A DNA stretch of 64,000 nt. It comes from Lachnospiraceae bacterium (GTDB lineage Bacteria; Bacillota; Clostridia; Lachnospirales; Lachnospiraceae). The stretch lies in NCBI GenBank assembly GCA_025758065.1, contig CP107199.1, positions 62,001 to 126,000 of the forward strand, in the 5' to 3' direction. Positions 1-6,250 of the stretch are shown here, piece by piece. Made by a program: the position numbers and the translations under genes. The notes under the pieces were generated by a model. It was not told where the DNA came from and did no database searches. It saw only the letters and a program-made list of their open reading frames with translations. Within the stretch, counting starts at the first letter, position 1; each line of letters starts with the position of its first letter.

Positions 1-11
1 ATATATATTCC

Positions 12-54
12 CTTGGACTAATCTTGAGATATCTTGGACTAGTCTTGGACTAAT
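12..54. repeat. four short 11-bp-type tandem units
   Basis: Four consecutive units resembling CTTGGACTAAT start at 12, 23, 33 and 44; three are 11 bp long and the second is a degenerate 10-bp copy. They sit just downstream of the AlbA_2 gene, which ends at 62 on the minus strand. The period matches the 11-bp repeats inside that gene, but the unit sequence differs. Function is unknown; a protein-binding array with one helical turn per unit is one possibility. Confidence 0.6.
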
Positions 55-61
55 TTACTTC

Positions 62-1516
62 TCACTCCTGTAGATCTTTATCTACAATCTCCCAGTAACC
101 ATTCTTTGGAGATCCATGTCTTATAAGAATACCATACTCTTTTAACTTCTTAATATTGTTCTCAATATTTCGACTGGCAACCCCAATTTTTTCAGCTAAC
201 TTAACTGCTGATAATTGATGATCTTCTGAAAGTAACTTTATAATCTTTTGCTGTGTATCGTTGAGGTCTGTTCTCCACACTACCTCCGATGCTTCTCCGA
301 TGCTTCTCCGATGCTTCTCCGATGTTTCTCTGATGTTTTCTTTTTCATTTGTCATCGGAAATGAATTACGGAACAGCTCTACCCGAAACATATTATCGAA
401 TTCCTGAAATCTCGGCTTCAAAAGTCCATACTCTTCTGCTGCATTAAGGATTCTTTTTATTCCGCTTCCCCATGCCTCTACAAGTCCCATCTGACTGAAT
501 ATATTGGCAATGCCTTTATTCCGGATCTTCGAATGACCATTCATGACTTCCTCATAAGTCAATCCGTTATATAATCCACCCGGAGAAGTCACCTCCAGTC
601 TGTCATCATAAACTGCGACCTGAATACAGGATTCGTCTAACAGGTTACGGTGACAATGGGCATTAATAATCATTTCCCTAATTGCTTCCGGCGGTAGCTC
701 ATATTTCTCTTTTCGCACCAATCCATCAATCGTTGCTCCAAGCCGAATATTTCTCAATACAAAATCTACTGCTTCTTCGATTTGTGTGTAAATCGGTCCT
801 GTAAATTCTCTCTTATCCAGAAACACTGCACGATCTGTTCCCTTGAATACCGCACATTGTGTTTTAGAAAATGAGAAATAATCTGATGTCAGCAATGCAT
901 AGGCATTCGTTGCCAGAAGCTGTCCCTCACTCTGCTTTAAGATTTTCCAGTTTATCAGCTGCTCTTTCTTTACAGAATGTTCTGACATTCCTGCTTTCTT
1001 CCGGAACTTTTCGATATCCAGACAAAGTTTCTCTGTTGCTTCCTCTGAAACAGGATAACCCACACAAGTAAGCTCATCCCATGAGATTCTGGCACCTTCC
1101 ATTTCCAGCTCTTTTATCTTCTCTGGAAATGCCTGTCTTGATGTACCTGCTACACGGATATAAGTGCCATTATCTTTTCCCTTTGATTTCAGATAATATG
1201 GTCTATTCTTTCCTGCTTCTACTGATACAACAATAACTGTTTTCCCATTTACCGTCTGCGGCTCAATATCAGGAATGATCTGCGGCACACAGGAATCAGA
1301 AACTGCATTGGCAATTCCATCCATCAGCTGAAACAACACATCATTTTCCACACCAACAATCTGGTGTGTTTTATCATCTACTCCAACAATCAGCTTGCCA
1401 CCTTGTGTATTGGCAAAAGCTACGATTGTCTTCATGTACTTTTCACTTTTATCAGGTAAGGATACCTTGTACTCAATATTTTTCGATTCCCCGGAAAACA
1501 TAGTATCTTCTACCAT
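62..1516 (-). CDS. AlbA_2 (Schlafen-type) ATP-binding transcriptional regulator
   Basis: The 484-residue protein has an AlbA_2 domain at about residues 6-130 (ESKNIEYK, then ANTQGGKLIVGVDD). A GHKL-type ATPase segment lies at about 265-375, with an N-box-like INAHCHRN and a later GLVEAWGSGI. A winged-helix domain occupies about 415-480. This is the layout of the family annotated as ATP-binding or transcriptional regulators, common on mobile elements; target unknown. The ATG follows AGGAGT at normal spacing. Residues of about 392-411 are encoded by five 11-bp tandem repeats (284-338), so gain or loss of one unit would shift the frame ahead of the winged helix. The next gene upstream, on the same strand, is an XRE regulator. 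Confidence 0.85.
   Translation of the reverse strand: MVEDTMFSGESKNIEYKVSLPDKSEKYMKTIVAFANTQGGKLIVGVDDKTHQIVGVENDVLFQLMDGIANAVSDSCVPQIIPDIEPQTVNGKTVIVVSVEAGKNRPYYLKSKGKDNGTYIRVAGTSRQAFPEKIKELEMEGARISWDELTCVGYPVSEEATEKLCLDIEKFRKKAGMSEHSVKKEQLINWKILKQSEGQLLATNAYALLTSDYFSFSKTQCAVFKGTDRAVFLDKREFTGPIYTQIEEAVDFVLRNIRLGATIDGLVRKEKYELPPEAIREMIINAHCHRNLLDESCIQVAVYDDRLEVTSPGGLYNGLTYEEVMNGHSKIRNKGIANIFSQMGLVEAWGSGIKRILNAAEEYGLLKPRFQEFDNMFRVELFRNSFPMTNEKENIRETSEKHRRSIGEASEVVWRTDLNDTQQKIIKLLSEDHQLSAVKLAEKIGVASRNIENNIKKLKEYGILIRHGSPKNGYWEIVDKDLQE
284..338. repeat. 11-bp tandem repeat x5 inside the AlbA_2 gene
   Basis: Three perfect copies of CTCCGATGCTT begin at 284, 295 and 306. Two diverged copies, CTCCGATGTTT and CTCTGATGTTT, begin at 317 and 328. 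Because 11 is not a multiple of three, the unit is read in successive frames and gives an 11-residue period in the protein. Confidence 0.9.
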
Positions 1517-1655
1517 TCTTTCACTCCTACTCTATACTCGCACCACTGGTACGAATAATTCTATTTCCAGAGCAATCTTCTCTGGATCATTAACACTATT
1601 ATACGTTCTATTCTTCTTTTCTATCAAGCAAGAAAACAAAACAGTTCATTTCTTC

Positions 1656-2042
1656 TTACCATTTTCTTCTGTTCTTTTTTGATGCCAGATAAAGTCTCGT
1701 CATCTCATCCATGAAAATAGTTTTGTCCTCATTGGTCATAGTTCCACTGGCAAATAAAGCAGCTACCTGTTCAAGAATCTGCCTTGCCTGTTTAGCACCA
1801 GCATATTCACTTGGCTCATCATTACCCAAGCACACGGTTTCATTATCATTCATAAGATAAGAAACCTGACACTGAAATGCATCTGCCAGTTTTTGATATA
1901 AACTACTCTGCTTCGGATATCGTCCTTCAACTTCCCAAGATCGAATTGTTCTATGAGAAACGCCCACCATATCACCCAGCTTTTGTTGAGTCATTTTTTT
2001 CTCTTTTCTCAACTTCCTAATTTTATCACCAAATGTTGTCAT
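1656..2042 (-). CDS. XRE-family HTH regulator
   Basis: The 128-residue protein begins with a lambda-repressor-like HTH (residues about 5-65: KIRKLRKEKKMTQQKLGDMV, then SHRTIRSWEVEGRYPK). The remaining C-terminal half has no domain I recognise and may mediate dimerisation or ligand sensing. It lies upstream of the AlbA_2 gene on the same strand with a 139-bp gap, so co-transcription is possible. A purine-rich AGGAGA lies about 13 nt before the ATG, a rather long spacing. Likely a mobile-element regulator; operator not identified. Confidence 0.85.
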   Translation of the reverse strand: MTTFGDKIRKLRKEKKMTQQKLGDMVGVSHRTIRSWEVEGRYPKQSSLYQKLADAFQCQVSYLMNDNETVCLGNDEPSEYAGAKQARQILEQVAALFASGTMTNEDKTIFMDEMTRLYLASKKNRRKW

Positions 2043-2120
2043 AAGTATACATCTTTCTCCTATGAGTTTTGTACATGCTTTATTTTTCTAACCACAATAA
2101 AAGTATATCATTATGCAAAT

Positions 2121-2170
2121 AAAAAGAGAACCCGACATCACAAGCAAATTTGATGATGCGGGTTCCCTCT
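2121..2170 (-). terminator. intrinsic terminator
   Basis: Read on the minus strand, GAGGGAACCCGCATCA pairs with TGATGTCGGGTTCTC across an AT-rich loop, followed by TTTTT. It ends the DUF134-NifX transcript. It also lies 17 bp beyond the duplicated end of the sigma-like gene at 2187-2227, so it was probably that gene's original terminator before the island arrived. Confidence 0.8.
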
Positions 2171-2186
2171 TTATAGATCAATACCT

Positions 2187-2227
2187 TTTATTTTTTCATC
2201 TTATGATCCGATGGCAATCTCACTTCT
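2187..2227. repeat. 41-bp direct repeat, left copy, bounding the redox island
   Basis: This segment matches 8687-8727 at 39 of 41 positions. On the minus strand it reads as the last codons of the sigma-like gene (VRLPSDHKMKK, then TAA), detached from that gene. The DUF134-NifX stop codon starts on its last base. The layout fits a target or att duplication created when the 6.5-kb segment inserted into the 3' end of the sigma-like gene. Confidence 0.85.
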
Positions 2228-3000
2228 TAATGACAACTGTGGCTTCCACATCCATGCTCGCCACATGTATGTCCTTCCCCGTGGTTGTGCTCATGATGAG
2301 AACATTTCACATCCGGATTATACTCAAGTGTTTCATTGATAAAAGCTTCTACTGCTTCATCCGCATCTCCGGAAACTCCTCCGAAAAGCTTGATGCCTGC
2401 TGCCGCTAACGCTGTCTGTGCGCCGCCTCCAATTCCGCCACAAATCAAAACGTCTGCATTCAATGCATTAAGAACTCCTGCCAATGCGCCATGTCCACTT
2501 CCATTCGTATCTACTACTTCTGAATGTACTACTTTTCCTTCCTCTACATCGTAAATCTTAAATGTCTCTGTGTGTCCAAAGTGCTGGAAAATCTGTCCAT
2601 TTTCATATGTTACTGCTATTCTCATGATACCTTCTCCTTTTTCTGCTGCATATTTTTTGTAAATTTCCTGTTTGTAACATCCTCCAAAGCTGCAGTTGCC
2701 GCTCTGACCGTCACAGATTCTGAAATCTCCGCCCTCAATTTTGAGTGGATGCCCGTCGATAAGTGCATCTGCGATCTTTTTCCTGGCGATCTCGTAAATT
2801 CGCTGGACCGTTGTTCTTGCGACTTGCATAGATGCTGCACACTGCTCCTGACTGTAACCTTTCTTGTCCAAAAGACGGATTGTCTCGTACTCATCTACCG
2901 TTAGAACAATGGGTGTTTTTTTCTCAGTATCATCTGCCGGAAGAAATTCTAAAACATTGGGGAAATGACAGACTTTTCTGCATTTTACTGGTCTCGGCAT
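2227..3000 (-). CDS. DUF134 HTH fused to NifX/NifB-type cofactor-binding domain
   Basis: Residues 1-95 form a DUF134 domain (MPRPVKCRKVC, then a sigma-region-4-like HTH around GYSQEQCAASMQVARTTVQRI). A Cys-rich linker follows. From about residue 126 comes a dinitrogenase iron-molybdenum cofactor-binding type domain (MRIAVTYENGQIFQHFGHTE, then CGGIGGGAQ). The last 25 residues are rich in His and Cys and probably bind metal. DUF134 and NifX-like proteins often occur together in anaerobes; the fusion suggests a metal- or Fe-S-responsive regulator. The start has AAAGGAG six bases upstream. A second strong ribosome site precedes the internal ATG at 2625, so the NifX part (132 residues) may also be made alone. 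Transcription starts from a promoter with its -35 box inside a long dyad. Confidence 0.85.
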   Translation of the reverse strand: MPRPVKCRKVCHFPNVLEFLPADDTEKKTPIVLTVDEYETIRLLDKKGYSQEQCAASMQVARTTVQRIYEIARKKIADALIDGHPLKIEGGDFRICDGQSGNCSFGGCYKQEIYKKYAAEKGEGIMRIAVTYENGQIFQHFGHTETFKIYDVEEGKVVHSEVVDTNGSGHGALAGVLNALNADVLICGGIGGGAQTALAAAGIKLFGGVSGDADEAVEAFINETLEYNPDVKCSHHEHNHGEGHTCGEHGCGSHSCH

Positions 3001-3027
3001 AAACTGCTCCTTTCTCGCTTTTCTTAT

Positions 3028-3056
3028 ATAATAGCCCTATAAAAGGCATATGTCAA
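3028..3056 (-). promoter_or_regulatory. promoter of DUF134-NifX gene with -35 inside a dyad
   Basis: On the minus strand TTGACA (3056-3051), a 17-nt spacer and TATTAT (3033-3028) form a good sigma-A promoter. The -35 box is part of the perfect inverted repeat at 3041-3080, an arrangement that suggests repression by a dyad-binding protein. Confidence 0.7.
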
Positions 3057-3080
3057 TAATGTTTTTGACATATGCCTTTT
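3041..3080. promoter_or_regulatory. perfect 16-bp inverted repeat, operator and possible terminator
   Basis: AAAAGGCATATGTCAA (3041-3056) and its exact reverse complement (3065-3080) are separated by 8 bp. The GGCATATGTCAA core recurs at 5399-5411 in the divergent Crp/Fnr promoter region, which points to a shared operator. The arm ending in TTTT could also terminate the ferredoxin operon that stops at 3099. Confidence 0.7.
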
Positions 3081-3098
3081 ATGAATCACCTTATAGTA

Positions 3099-3683
3099 TT
3101 ACTTCTTTTCATTATTTTTTAATTTACAGATACCCTGCGTCATTGTTCCCATTGGACAAAATGTACACCAGGTTCGTGGCTTATATAACACCATTACGAT
3201 CAACCCTAACAACAAAGATGTAAGCATCAAACTATAAAATCCAAAACTAAACTGTGCCACCCAATCAGCTACTGTTCCGGCAGTGTATGTCCATCCCCAC
3301 GGAACACGGAAGGTCCAGAATAATTTGATGGCTTCACGCAAGGATGATGATCCGGCACCAACTAAATATGTCTGAAATACCATATTCCCAAACATTGTAA
3401 GGAAAAATATCAAAAAGCCGTATCGGAACCATTTTGAACTCATCCATCGCGGGGTTGGTTTATTTCTTGAGCATTTTAAATCCCCACCGAGCTTACTAAA
3501 AAGCTGGCCACGTCCACACAAATGATTACAGAAAAATTTATTTCCACCGAATATCGCTATTCCTAACGGCAACAGGAAATCAATCATCCCAAACCAAGCA
3601 AACAAAATATTAAAAAAACCGAGAGCAAAATAAAGGATCGCCCATATCCATAAATAATCATACCAATGTTTCTTTTTCTTCAC
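3099..3683 (-). CDS. membrane 4Fe-4S (NapH/YccM-like) electron-transfer protein
   Basis: The 194-residue protein has about four or five hydrophobic segments. Cysteine motifs CNHLCGRG (about residues 52-59) and WCTFCPMG (about 172-179) are typical of NapH/YccM-type polyferredoxin membrane proteins, which move electrons between quinol or ferredoxin and a partner. The GTG start overlaps the stop of the upstream ferredoxin gene (ATGTGA), so the two are translationally coupled. The family usually carries extra C-terminal ferredoxin domains; here those appear to be supplied by the separate 66-residue ferredoxin. Electron donor and acceptor unknown. Confidence 0.75.
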   Translation of the reverse strand: MKKKKHWYDYLWIWAILYFALGFFNILFAWFGMIDFLLPLGIAIFGGNKFFCNHLCGRGQLFSKLGGDLKCSRNKPTPRWMSSKWFRYGFLIFFLTMFGNMVFQTYLVGAGSSSLREAIKLFWTFRVPWGWTYTAGTVADWVAQFSFGFYSLMLTSLLLGLIVMVLYKPRTWCTFCPMGTMTQGICKLKNNEKK

Positions 3684-3880
3684 ATCGCTGTCCTCTCTTT
3701 CATTTCAATACAACCTGCCGGACAGGACTTTGCACATTTTCCACATCCTACACACACTGTTTCTTCTACCACAGCATAACATCCATGGTAAACTTTGACA
3801 GCTGCCAGCGGACAAGTATTTTCACATACTCCGCAGACAACACATCTTTTTTTATCGACACTTGCCATTCTTTTTGCCAA
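3680..3880 (-). CDS. 2[4Fe-4S] ferredoxin
   Basis: The 66-residue protein contains two CxxCxxCxxxCP motifs (CVVCGVCENTCP and CVGCGKCAKSCP), the signature of a bacterial two-cluster ferredoxin. The likely start is TTG, preceded by GAAAGGGG nine bases upstream; an in-frame ATG four codons later is less well placed. It is coupled to the downstream Fe-S membrane protein, and the pair probably forms one electron-transfer unit. The promoter has a TGTGA-type Crp/Fnr site at the activator position. Confidence 0.85.
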   Translation of the reverse strand: MAKRMASVDKKRCVVCGVCENTCPLAAVKVYHGCYAVVEETVCVGCGKCAKSCPAGCIEMKERTAM

Positions 3881-3912
3881 TGCTTTGTTCCCCTTTCAAA
3901 TTTTGTATCTCT

Positions 3913-3954
3913 ATTGTACCTGAAAAAGGTAAATCCTTCTGTGATATTATTACA
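3913..3954 (-). promoter_or_regulatory. Crp/Fnr-type activated promoter of the ferredoxin operon
   Basis: A dyad-like site, TGTGATATTATTACA (3940-3954), has its centre 29 nt upstream of the first base of the -10 box TACAAT (minus strand, 3918-3913), with no -35 consensus. This places the activator at about -41, the class II Crp/Fnr arrangement. The thioredoxin promoter has the same spacing. Confidence 0.65.
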
Positions 3955-3999
3955 TAAGAATTTACCTTGAACGCTAATCATTACAATGACATATTTTTA

Positions 4000-4407
4000 T
4001 TATACATTACCTTTATATTTATATATGATGTTTAGAATTTCCTCAGTTGTTCGAATAATTTCTTTTTGTTTTTCTTTCATTGTTATAGATTTGCTTTCTT
4101 CTTCAGCTAACGAAGAGTAAAGGTGAATGGTATTAGCATGATTCCATATCTCATCGTAAATTTTCTCGATTTCATCAGCACTCCGAAATGCCTGGTCTGT
4201 TTGCATTTGCAAGTGTTCTCGTTGCTCTTCCAGATGATTCATCCGTTCTTGTAACTGATCCCTTTCTTTCTGCAATCGATCATGTTGTGCTTGCAGTTGA
4301 TCTATTTGTATTTTAATTTCGCTCATCTTTTCTTTCTGTCTCCGCATAAGCATCATCAAATATACAACTACAACTACAAATACAAATAATAGTATTATGT
4401 ACAGCAT
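4000..4407 (-). CDS. membrane-anchored coiled-coil protein, unknown function
   Basis: The 135-residue protein starts with a hydrophobic anchor (LYIILLFVFVVVVVYLMML). A heptad-rich coiled coil of about 60 residues follows, rich in Gln, Glu and Leu, then a charged C-terminal helix. I chose the ATG at 4407 because GAGGAG lies six bases upstream; an earlier in-frame start has no such site. It begins 10 bp after the stop of the 306-residue gene, so the two are almost certainly co-transcribed and may act together. No family recognised. Confidence 0.6.
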   Translation of the reverse strand: MLYIILLFVFVVVVVYLMMLMRRQKEKMSEIKIQIDQLQAQHDRLQKERDQLQERMNHLEEQREHLQMQTDQAFRSADEIEKIYDEIWNHANTIHLYSSLAEEESKSITMKEKQKEIIRTTEEILNIIYKYKGNV

Positions 4408-4417
4408 AAACTTCTCC

Positions 4418-5338
4418 TCACGACACATATATTTCGACGGTTTTCCGCAAATCAACTATTGATAATGGCATAGAAAGAACAGTTAGTTTTCCTGAATTCT
4501 TTTTAATTTCAACAGCATCAGGATTGCCTGTGATTAAAATTACAGGTGTTGTCCTGTCCGCACGCCATGGCTGATTCGGTTGGCTCGTCATATCTTCGGT
4601 AACAATCCAAAGATCCGGCTTATGTCTGCCTAATCTTGTTTTAGCACTTTCCGGTGTGTAAAACAGCATGATCTGATCTGAAATAAATTGCAATGTTTCT
4701 TTTAATCCTTTTGCATAACGTTCACTGCCACAGACCAGTGCAATAATAGAAGCAGCTTTCTTTTTTTGTGTTACCTGAATAAAATCCAAAACTGGTGTAT
4801 TATAGAGACTAAAGTCTTTTTCCAAATGAACTTTATCATAATAATTCTTTGCTGCCTTGCACATCCTCAGACAAAACTGTTCTATGTCTATACGAATATC
4901 GTTTCCGTTCTCCTGTATGTTCATACTTTCCAACTGACAAACTGACATTCCACAGTTTAGTCCAAGATGAAAGCGTATATTATTTTCATCATTCAAAAAT
5001 CCTTTATTTTGATGAAGATATTCACATCGAAGCTGCCAACAGCGTTCTCCGCAAATATATGGCTTTTCATCGGATTGAGATAGTTTAAAGTAGTCCCCTG
5101 CATATTCATCAAACCAGCGAATATACTGGGTTCCCACATCACGGGTCGGATTCTTTTGCCGATCCAGCATAACCCGGCCATCTCGATAATGTTTAACAAT
5201 TTCCGGGAAAGCAATACCTCCGCAAATATCTGGCAAAGTCAATGCCAATGCCAGTGCAGACTGCCATCGTCTATCTACAATATTCAGTTCTACTTCTTCA
5301 ATTCGGTCCAAAAATGTAAAACTGACATCTCCCTGCAT
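4418..5338 (-). CDS. uncharacterised protein: possible HEPN-like domain plus receiver-like tail
   Basis: The 306-residue protein has no family I can name with certainty. Residues 8-185 are helical and include LALALTLPDICG and, at 104-109, R-C-E-Y-L-H, which fits the Rx4H pattern of HEPN ribonuclease domains. Residues about 190-306 alternate hydrophobic strands (ASIIALVCGS, PDLWIVTED, TTPVILITG, KLTVLSMPLS), like a response-regulator receiver fold but without a convincing phosphoacceptor. It is followed by the coiled-coil membrane protein. Its promoter is divergent from the Crp/Fnr gene and shares one operator. The start has GGGAGGG at close spacing. The HEPN assignment is inference. Confidence 0.55.
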   Translation of the reverse strand: MQGDVSFTFLDRIEEVELNIVDRRWQSALALALTLPDICGGIAFPEIVKHYRDGRVMLDRQKNPTRDVGTQYIRWFDEYAGDYFKLSQSDEKPYICGERCWQLRCEYLHQNKGFLNDENNIRFHLGLNCGMSVCQLESMNIQENGNDIRIDIEQFCLRMCKAAKNYYDKVHLEKDFSLYNTPVLDFIQVTQKKKAASIIALVCGSERYAKGLKETLQFISDQIMLFYTPESAKTRLGRHKPDLWIVTEDMTSQPNQPWRADRTTPVILITGNPDAVEIKKNSGKLTVLSMPLSIVDLRKTVEIYVS

Positions 5339-5382
5339 TATTTATCCCTCCCTCATATTCACAACAGTCATGTACTATAGTC

Positions 5383-5448
5383 AGTATATTTTTATTTATG
5401 GCATATGTCAATTATGTAATTGACGCATCTAAAAAAAGTAAGTATACT
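5383..5448. promoter_or_regulatory. divergent promoter pair sharing one dyad operator
   Basis: The palindrome GTCAATTA-TG-TAATTGAC (5407-5424) contains both -35 boxes. Rightward: TTGACG (5420-5425), 17-nt spacer, TATACT (5443-5448), serving the Crp/Fnr gene. Leftward: TTGACA (5411-5406), 17-nt spacer, TATACT (5388-5383), serving the 306-residue gene. A protein bound to the dyad would block both promoters at once. Confidence 0.75.
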
Positions 5449-5472
5449 ATGTTCGTAAAGGAGATAACTGTT

Positions 5473-6132
5473 ATGAGCTTCGAAAATTATTTTCCACTAT
5501 GGAATGACTTAAATACAGCACAGAAAAAAGTAATTTCAGACAATTTGATTACACGGGATGTAAAAAAAGGAACGATCATTCACAACGGAAACCTGGATTG
5601 TACTGGATTATTACTGGTTAAATCCGGGCAGCTTCGAACTTACATACTTTCAGATGAAGGACGAGAAATTACACTTTACCGCCTGTTCGATATGGATATG
5701 TGTCTTTTATCCGCCTCATGTATCATGCAGTCCATTCAATTTGAAGTAACCATTGAAGCAGAAAAAGATACTGATCTTTGGATCATCCCTGCTGAAATCT
5801 ATAAGGACATCATGAAGGAATCGGCTCCCGTCGCAAACTATACCAATGAATTAATGGCTAGCCGTTTTTCTGATGTCATGTGGCTGATTGAACAGATCAT
5901 GTGGAAGAGTTTGGATAAGCGTGTTGCTTCATTTCTTTTAGAAGAGACCTCTATCGAAGGAACAAATGAACTGAAAATCACTCACGAAACTATCGCAAAC
6001 CATCTTGGTTCCCACAGGGAAGTGATCACTCGAATGCTTCGATACTTTCAGGGCGAGGGTCTCGTCAAACTCTCACGCGGCAAAATCACCATCCTTGATT
6101 CGAAAAGACTGGAAACACTACAAAGATCATAA
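5473..6132 (+). CDS. Crp/Fnr-family transcriptional regulator
   Basis: The 219-residue protein has an N-terminal cyclic-nucleotide-binding-like beta barrel (residues about 15-125) and a C-terminal winged HTH (about 150-205). The recognition helix includes R-E-V-I-T-R, matching the Arg-Glu-x3-Arg spacing by which Crp reads TGTGA half-sites. No N-terminal four-Cys cluster as in classical Fnr is present; the few Cys residues lie in the barrel. The ATG at 5473 is chosen because AAAGGAG lies upstream; the frame is open further 5' but lacks a site. It is the only plus-strand gene of the island and probably controls the two TGTGA-type promoters there. Signal unknown. Confidence 0.85.
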   Translation: MSFENYFPLWNDLNTAQKKVISDNLITRDVKKGTIIHNGNLDCTGLLLVKSGQLRTYILSDEGREITLYRLFDMDMCLLSASCIMQSIQFEVTIEAEKDTDLWIIPAEIYKDIMKESAPVANYTNELMASRFSDVMWLIEQIMWKSLDKRVASFLLEETSIEGTNELKITHETIANHLGSHREVITRMLRYFQGEGLVKLSRGKITILDSKRLETLQRS

Positions 6133-6156
6133 AACTGTTTTTCTATGACATCTAAA

Positions 6157-6212
6157 GAATCCTCCATTTATCAGAATTGTGAAAGTCATTCTAATAAATG
6201 GGGGATCTTTTT
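6157..6212. terminator. bidirectional terminator between Crp/Fnr and CoADR genes
   Basis: A long imperfect hairpin pairs AATCCTCCATTTAT with ATAAATGGGGGAT and is followed by TTTTT on the plus strand. It ends the Crp/Fnr gene and may also serve the converging minus-strand operon ending at 6251. Confidence 0.7.
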
Positions 6213-6250
6213 ATGCTACAAGTAAATTATAAAATTATTGTGATTATTTT

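Noticed and set aside
1..60. left ICE attachment site at the window edge
   Set aside because: The sequence has no similarity to the guaA 3' end; only short tandem units are seen.
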